From positions 1 through 27,685 of the forward strand of contig DJWY01000033.1 of the NCBI GenBank assembly GCA_002448305.1: a stretch of DNA of 27,685 bases, written 5' to 3'. How positions within the stretch are numbered: the first letter of the stretch is position 1; the number at the start of each line of letters is the position of its first letter. Source of the stretch: Selenomonadales bacterium UBA7018 (GTDB taxonomy: Bacteria; Bacillota; Negativicutes; Selenomonadales; Selenomonadaceae). Below, piece by piece: positions 25,501 through 27,685 of this stretch. The notes under the pieces are model-generated. The model did no database searches, had not been told where the DNA came from, and was given only the letters and a program-made list of their open reading frames with translations. The translations under genes were made by a program, and so were the position numbers.

Positions 25501-27685
25501 TCCTTCAGCGACCGATTCAAGCGGAAATTCTTTGGCGCGGGAAGTCGGGACTTTCACAGCGACGGCGGCGGACGGCAAATTCACGACGTTGACTAACCTT
25601 GATAACGCCGAAAGTTTCACCTATGGCGGCGCGACTTACACACAGAATATTCCCGGCTTAATCGATACGACCGGCAATGTTATTTGCGCTGACATTTTAG
25701 CGGGCGCGACGATAAATCTTCCCGATTTAAAGAACGCCACTTGGAATAATTTCACGGCTCCGGTTGACGGCGTCTTGGATATTTCCGGACTCGATAGCAA
25801 TAACATTGTTTACGACAGCGCGACCACTCCGACGACGAAATATGCGACGTTGACGCTTGAAGAGGGTAAAAAGACTTTAGCGGGCGAAGATATTGCCGCC
25901 GAAAATATTAGCGAAATCGTGATAGCGGCGGGCGATAATTTAAGTGTCGACTTTGTGACGCAGGTTGATTCCCCGATTGGCTCCGTGACGGTTAATGGCA
26001 AAACCTATGCGGGCACGACCGAACTTTTGATTGATAGCGACGGCACAACCTCGACGCTTTACGACGGAACGATTACGCTTGACGGAACGAATACAACTGC
26101 GACGGATTCAAGCGGAAATACTTTGACGCGGGCAAATGGAAGCTTTACGGCGACGGCGGTCGAAGGGGCATTTACCGTAGTCAACGACTTGGATAATACG
26201 GAGAGTTTCACTTATGGCGGCGCGACTTATGTACAGAGCGCGCAAGGTTTAAGAAATGGTTCAAGGATTCGCCGCGACTTGACTGGCACGACAATTAATC
26301 TTAGCGAATTGGGCGGCGGCACGTGGGATAATATGCTTGCGCCCGTTAATGGCGTTCTTGATATTTCAAATTTCAGCGGTAATGCCTACATTTACAACAG
26401 CGCGACTAATCCGACTGTTCAGCTTGCGACTTTGGCAACTGCAAACGGCGTAAAAACTTTGACTAACACCAACAACGCGGCAGGTTCGATAAGTGCAGTT
26501 CGGATAGCGGCGGGCGACAAGTTAGCAGTTAATTTCGCGACGCAGATTAATGCGCCGATTGGTTCCGTGACGGTTAATGATAAAGATTACGTCGGGACGA
26601 CTGCACTTGTGATTAATTCGGACGGCAAGACTTCGACGCTGACTGAAGGAACGATAACGCTTGCTGATAATGGCAATAAGGTAGCGACGACGGGCGGCAC
26701 TGAAATAACTTACACGACCGAAAGCGGCGATGGCTTAACGATAGCGGTTGACAATTCGGGCGAAAGTGAAGCGGTAACATTTAGCGAACTGACAATGGGC
26801 GATACTTTCACAATCGGCGAAGGTGCATATAAAGTCAGCGCGGTTGCTCCGATGAATCCTGCTGGCGAGCTGTGGACGGGCGGCGACTATTCGGAAGGAA
26901 TAACGCTTGCGCAGATTAATGACGCGGCGAACTGGACGCCAATGTTGACGGCACCAGACGCGGCACTTTCAATAAATGCTGAAACGTTAGCGGACGGCGG
27001 CGAAGTGATTATAGTTGACAATCTGACTGACCCGACGGCGATTTATAGCGATTTGACAAAGAGCGGCGAAAGTTATACGTTGACGCGCTCGACTACCGCC
27101 AATGACAATTTGACTTCGATAAATGTTAGCGGCGTAGCGATAGAACTTGCGCCTGATTATGCGGGCGTGAATTTCACAGCGAACGATTCAGCCTTCTCCG
27201 ACGTGACACTTAATGACGCTGAAAACTCCTTCACACTCGACGCGACGAATAAGCCGAGCCTTTCCGATAATGTGAATGCACTGACTTTGACGGCAGGAAC
27301 GATAGAGGCGGCAATCAATCAAACCGTCACGACGGGCGACAATGTTATCACGCCGACTGCGATTAATGGCGATATGATAATCGGCACGGAGACGATTAGC
27401 GGAATAGTCGAGGGCGACACCTTCACGCTTAACGATAAAGCCTATACCATGCTTAATACTGGCTTATTCAACGACACGGATAATAAATTGGTGACGAGCG
27501 GCATTGACGACGGCACATTGACAATTTCCGACATAGCCGAAACGCAACTTATCGCTATAAGCAACGGCAATCTCAACCTTTCAAATGCGGCGGCTGGTAA
27601 TTCTCTTGTCGTCGACACCGTCGAAAGCCCCGCCAACATTTACGGCGCACTCAATAAGAACGAAAACTCCTATACCCTTGATAAA
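13547..27685 (+). CDS. Giant beta-strand repeat protein with FDLQRF N-terminus (3' end beyond window)
   Basis: A single open frame of 4713 codons with no stop up to the right edge. Start ATG 13547 behind GAAAGGAGAG (13531-13540). The N-terminus MDDFIFDLQRFSNK is acidic, has no hydrophobic signal-peptide core, and is followed by extended Ser/Thr/Asp/Asn/Gly-rich sequence with very few cysteines. The protein is made of degenerate modules. Each has an anchor of the type GDxFxxxGxxYxM followed by GL or a similar pair; a Trp segment such as NWxxx(L/M) then G(V/A)LxI; a (V/I)DxxxxxxxYGxL strand pair ending YTL; and a SGT(I/V/L)xL segment. I located 21 anchors between 13892 and 27413. Nothing resembling a catalytic domain, RTX nonapeptides or transmembrane segments is visible. 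By analogy with other giant bacterial repeat proteins it may be a surface or secreted adhesin, but no function can be assigned. Its start follows the terminator of the decarboxylase pair, so it is a separate unit. Confidence 0.9.
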   Translation, partial: MDDFIFDLQRFSNKIFPTVLTEYGEIPLTIGGLSIIIASESENAINVSLNSADSSNSLSATDAALSLAASDVFNLTESDTKKRHYSMQSQVGSNGGIVVTVDSSAKSTVGSIDEKDLFVVHDEESNSATYSMTKTGLLVDYNSISSGYDGFVKNDSLSSVVLNNTSLDSSTANFYKVIEVDDKKLVIDDKDDFSTVGYTGKVVYAMNTSSGTPSIYAKLISTNSVPYRVSSVTGSENNTLSTIKINSNDVLSKGISFSPNFAGANDKTPTLITGNTTFHVDSVNDNPFFTVSGGKDSPIALKGTNEVSLLDGSIVTAINAQSIKTSSYTVSGYADSKNNNDGVIIYYGGSGTDATIGDVDVGESFVIANGTSNATYSMTNFGLIRDGSKLPLSISGSNGSSYQRITDEALSVSMITAASVMSSYTDTFLDATKPITLSGGSSTPSLIAYWDSINSNGTGALATLTTVSDNTYSLSSGNTTSALNLEKWGGISLSSGKNLILDRTSPFINSDSPLTVMAEKATFGFASVNVDNVTISGSIDIIPNDINAVKLINGTLKVEEAQTVTLSGGNDIEFVSYDNNHQTLISDSGSGGATIMNGTNNYSDFKVGRGTIRPSIPNNSITVITDSIGNARITNFSKANTNLILHNKDDDNTTTWQPLIAGNGVILVYGKESGTSVTGLNDGDIFRSTVSSSNSVKTYQVVTNTDDNSLVLLSYEGTVVSNDIQIFESNVDSETAYDLATTKFNNNMSANNGVISISSENNFESNETRSIIDISTNNKTVSAVSGNYGTLAKSLGSYYVNLNDKKTLSGVAITDNLPVHFKSGNFINTSISLAANNVTKYAFKNLDNPTSEFQVGLRDDNETFSISGASSISLISGTILADSLSPEIRLSDGNDSYIVSSESIGSGSVNIGISVSGSGNNQTSTAIIEDIDIGESFNVNGKTYTRQNSPLNIMADGYSYVVDTVSGAWSKSDSPVAVKISDLTNNNNRRKIIAAESVSSIDYGDGKWVLSLSSKNTENAIIADTTTTSLVKAAYADLSITSDRNYYLDTIDNAKTDSWNADIISISGGTASINSAAVAASVGKQSRLIVAASSKTAFKVNGTPTLSGGFFIVNGKDSSPQSIVGATDLNLISGSLETANQTIRFGEDTNPVTLKTNASTNVGYKDSVATVATASLTGFSLGGSSTSSNKTNGSYSVVSGDGINFNVDGSSGNVTVTGFDTDDVLYFRRNYYSLKSAGLVKKDENNKEYLWDNGGVHTLPNSSVAISSLTSGTWRNILALTNNTATVTTSGFKNSAILIDDNYTGTYGKLSGSNGSYTLTKENTDTLPLSVVAVTGDNATLTLDKKFTDITIQSSTNNSVAPVSFSTSNDTYQFIQTNNIAGFSGVKEASLFSGSLSADSALTVTVSGDNNTSAVVNAVGDANITLTGGTNAAVVLGTGKSVVIDSTNYTLGSLGLTKSGKFLPSVDADGDGQNTLKISDINNSDSWYNLITVTAEGGTLSIDSSTSDKTFVVNSDTAPSEQYASISSTTGGFVLSTLGTATDDWSNKNTIFIGNQKTVTISNNFLENSLKTNKADFIVASNSNGNDFVVTDSKSGASISDNTEVSLVSGTIATGNTNQTISTPDGYKIKYANASGNDIKIIYDSNDASISALDSLDVFTVGETTYSVTSDNKKLITADSLWTSTINNTIKVADLKSVSNWLKYVTISGGAITVNSDAINNNLSGGESAYIIDQNDNSMIYGKLYKDTNNGYLLSRDDSTRDSSITSVTINETSAPISLTSYFVKNTVSINAGSNTALRVGGASDTFTVTYNTDDYAQVGNATIVSLDTGTVKTYANGQTIKAADSSSSIQNIYAVSLGGDSAAMWVSNNNASISVGGLEAGDKFAVGSATYTYTDVGVIYLNGNNKKISDNASLENKVFSVGTAFSRDILTLNDDKVLDLSKQTVAAVVLDNDTLPTTKIADLTYDSTNSYFSVESTVDSIGSIYLGTKSSVSIDTDFNTAITTSLNSSQQNVLQTIGVNGDTYLASKFPLTIQAGGANAIKNNSSLISGAVSLGSSSFNTVRTSANTVSVGSGDLSLKADNSDPVTITGLNEDDIFTADGTSYSVKSSTSLLKNNQIWNKDFSSGVLLSNSGGSGLTNAENWNYYISVDKNSVLVVPPKDDIDKWFILSNDLASIYGTISSVNGGYSFAANGNWNTANSIISITSAAESFIFPENNFRNAKIKTRFSGAEFSVTDNKTFTVTDNKADREVLGNVKFASIAGAEKISQTGGTIALTDSLQTIELTTNSTTHHSVSFIQGTDGIWVKVGGTSASIGALTITKGVEDKFKVDGYTYQMLSSKSIRRIDDKKYWLGDTIANDGSVDIDSLTSDSNWLDSSTISNDVLKLSPGILDDFTPPSAFIVDEDDPTKIYGQLTSDSIGDKFTLDGTTATEGLSSIELSNYMQVNLLDDDYLNVSITAGNTTFTALKEATAGGFSISYTAESLGTDAPSVSLISGAWDLSDTNQTLKAGEQVIQVGESSTVTASIISGGVDITGLDTADEIVSINSGDNKALSFKLNSTTDKGISISLNSEKAATIKDISDGDNFKINNDTFIKKSAGFIKTNDANTDNYLWINALNVTGGVSAESLTGNNDNNWAKAETIGGGSIVIDSKISNTAIFIDSVDSLTSVYGVITQNSTNNYTLNNEKSAASAKTKPSLITVDKVGASLTSYYKDVPIYAAGASFIVNALSSTDSLFYIDATGSNATLGNVANVSLGSGTLADLTKATTVKGSNHTIAALDNSTINIGLSDTLFTLSKLDDGEGFTFDGNKYVYKDVGIVKDNEKLFVKNSLAHSITSDSIMGADYLSMFANGGTTTLTLQSKASGVFVDNAGDSVSEVYAFQTYDDINKVYSITPNLLNIDNYVINAASLASGAGISAAFKGQVITPTTGTFTINNKTYSAVTELAVDTTTDSSTLNKGTATLAASASIAMTNGDSISVTSGDGIQVTATPNSYTLGELDKGDAFVIGGYSYSMLSDNYLFRTKDGTPQLCTTSVTGGALSSSVILDSNNWDNYVLLERDYTLNLGASSIDDGTVISYDLSKIYAEVTVNGKKFTLDKIAGANIAEISRVSLGSDSSTLTADFATTVRTTSGTGTYNVNGNPYTAKNSELVIQTSTDNSSIMSGVIALNNSPEITTGNNHTVGGTANEFDVVKMNFTPTTGDNFTVDGTTYKMNTVGLTKNDSYIWTRSNVENFVLPAADSLWSAMMTLNKDGTLNLKNGVSASSVVILDNAVTKRMALLNYATSDNAYSLTSEGGNSIATILLGDSTDSILSFTANFDSSITAGNGLYKINGNNYRGNGFTVETADNDSALYAGTVSLSAGTVYNSISDSLNSYEVTGGDGLTATATNASITALGNLNSGDTFTLNSKYYKVLGNQTLVQTDSDGGTPSKIYKDLIAGGALNTADIIDNNFVDFVEMGTDGVLDLTSALGTDGWSAVILADDDRGDPTIRVAKVSYTDEGGYKLETTSDGDPSTLTAVKLGAAVKTFSTTIDTTVNISAVGTYNINGQSFTAQNDLKIAASNGDEATLINGAVTLGEDVEVTTRRTNSGTQTDETIKTTSGSITVTVDETAGTVTLSGLNPGEKFTFGNNEYTMTPIGLQNGTKLNTTVATTATVPTTDLDLTGENWLTLLQATDGALILNSNTASNVIVVDMTSSTQAVRYGTLTKSGDIYTLTQDDSDAKLTSIALNGVRATLGAKASDVDITTNGSTTFSVTATDNFTINAASGGNPSVSDVSNVSGIYLSAGTITAPINIPVTANGYAVKATNGDMNISVVDGATQISGLDRDDTFTVDDTTEYKMVDIGLLDVTNQQLRTQVEDTFTIGEEFTRIIAVDGTNLDISNETKDAHVYDSISEPITQLGIFTISKGVKTLEAVDNGATVMQSVDIAAKDKLIVTFETRVNSPVGTVTVNDKTYAGTTALAIDSDGTTSTLYDGTITLDITNPSATDSSGNSLAREVGTFTATAADGKFTTLTNLDNAESFTYGGATYTQNIPGLIDTTGNVICADILAGATINLPDLKNATWNNFTAPVDGVLDISGLDSNNIVYDSATTPTTKYATLTLEEGKKTLAGEDIAAENISEIVIAAGDNLSVDFVTQVDSPIGSVTVNGKTYAGTTELLIDSDGTTSTLYDGTITLDGTNTTATDSSGNTLTRANGSFTATAVEGAFTVVNDLDNTESFTYGGATYVQSAQGLRNGSRIRRDLTGTTINLSELGGGTWDNMLAPVNGVLDISNFSGNAYIYNSATNPTVQLATLATANGVKTLTNTNNAAGSISAVRIAAGDKLAVNFATQINAPIGSVTVNDKDYVGTTALVINSDGKTSTLTEGTITLADNGNKVATTGGTEITYTTESGDGLTIAVDNSGESEAVTFSELTMGDTFTIGEGAYKVSAVAPMNPAGELWTGGDYSEGITLAQINDAANWTPMLTAPDAALSINAETLADGGEVIIVDNLTDPTAIYSDLTKSGESYTLTRSTTANDNLTSINVSGVAIELAPDYAGVNFTANDSAFSDVTLNDAENSFTLDATNKPSLSDNVNALTLTAGTIEAAINQTVTTGDNVITPTAINGDMIIGTETISGIVEGDTFTLNDKAYTMLNTGLFNDTDNKLVTSGIDDGTLTISDIAETQLIAISNGNLNLSNAAAGNSLVVDTVESPANIYGALNKNENSYTLDK
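13892..27460 (+). repeat. About 21 degenerate modules of the giant protein
   Basis: Anchor codons (the Gly-Asp or equivalent pair before the aromatic strand) fall at 13892, 14630, 15593, 16346, 17210, 17861, 18512, 19190, 19829, 20519, 21296, 21950, 22553, 23150, 23750, 24416, 25031, 25607, 26198, 26798 and 27413. Spacing is 640-960 nt in the first half and settles to 576-615 nt (about 192-205 residues) from 21950 on, apart from one of 666. Some early anchors are weak and a few may be misplaced. Confidence 0.75.
25145..26700 (+). repeat. DNA-level tandem repeat of three modules inside the giant gene
   Basis: Three successive units with offsets of 591 and 582 nt are similar in nucleotides as well as protein. 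The segment beginning at 25382 (VGTVTVNDKTYAGTT, then SDGTTSTLYDGTITL) recurs at 25973 and, more diverged, at 26555. LDIS-type codons at 25187, 25778 and 26360, and ESFTYGGATY at 25610 and 26201, keep the same offsets. Unit edges are approximate. Confidence 0.8.

Noticed and set aside
13507..27639. Many minus-strand reading frames of 60-170 codons across the giant gene
   Set aside because: They have no consistent ribosome sites, overlap the long plus-strand frame throughout, and arise because its codon use leaves few stops on the opposite strand.
13547..27685. RTX-type calcium-binding protein
   Set aside because: Although Asp/Gly/Asn-rich, I see no runs of the GGxGxDxUx nonapeptide; the recurring motifs are different and about 200 residues apart.
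1..27685. CRISPR array, tRNA or rRNA genes
   Set aside because: No regularly spaced identical short repeats with unique spacers, and no cloverleaf or rRNA-like sequence noticed on either strand.

Overview
The window looks like a chromosomal segment of an anaerobic, amino-acid-fermenting bacterium, most likely of the class Negativicutes (didermic Firmicutes). This is inferred from gene content: a Gram-positive-type PolC replicase, a membrane pair from a sodium-pumping decarboxylase, an indolepyruvate:ferredoxin oxidoreductase, and frequent TTG/GTG starts behind strong purine-rich ribosome sites. No 16S or other marker gene is present, so the assignment is indirect.

Layout. 1-347: the 3' end of an IS256/Mutator-type transposase and its probable right terminus. 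502-4562: a tight operon iorA-iorB-paaK-like-ACT, which would oxidise aryl-pyruvates from aromatic amino acids to aryl-acetyl-CoA, interconvert aryl-acetates and their CoA esters, and sense a small ligand through two ACT domains. 4668-10395: replication and repair genes, namely polC (TTG start, apparently without the proofreading exonuclease insertion), rnhA on the opposite strand ending 2 nt from polC, and uvrC diverging from rnhA across 41 nt. 10489-11604: nagA on the minus strand, bracketed by two inverted copies of a previously unnamed intergenic repeat. 11852-13370: an OadG/MmdD-like small subunit and an OadB/MmdB-like sodium channel subunit, without carboxyltransferase or biotin carrier genes nearby.

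13547-27685: one uninterrupted reading frame of 4713 codons that is still open at the right edge. It encodes a giant, beta-strand-type, Ser/Thr/Asp/Asn/Gly-rich repeat protein. Its N-terminus is MDDFIFDLQRF, not a recognisable signal peptide. The protein is built of about 21 degenerate modules that settle to about 200 residues each towards the 3' end, where neighbouring modules are also alike at the DNA level. This is the most unusual object in the window.

Between genes, a short repeat (two AATTAGG units followed by AATGTGGAATG) recurs at three places. At two sites it forms terminator-like hairpins; at the third it supplies the leader and start codon of uvrC.
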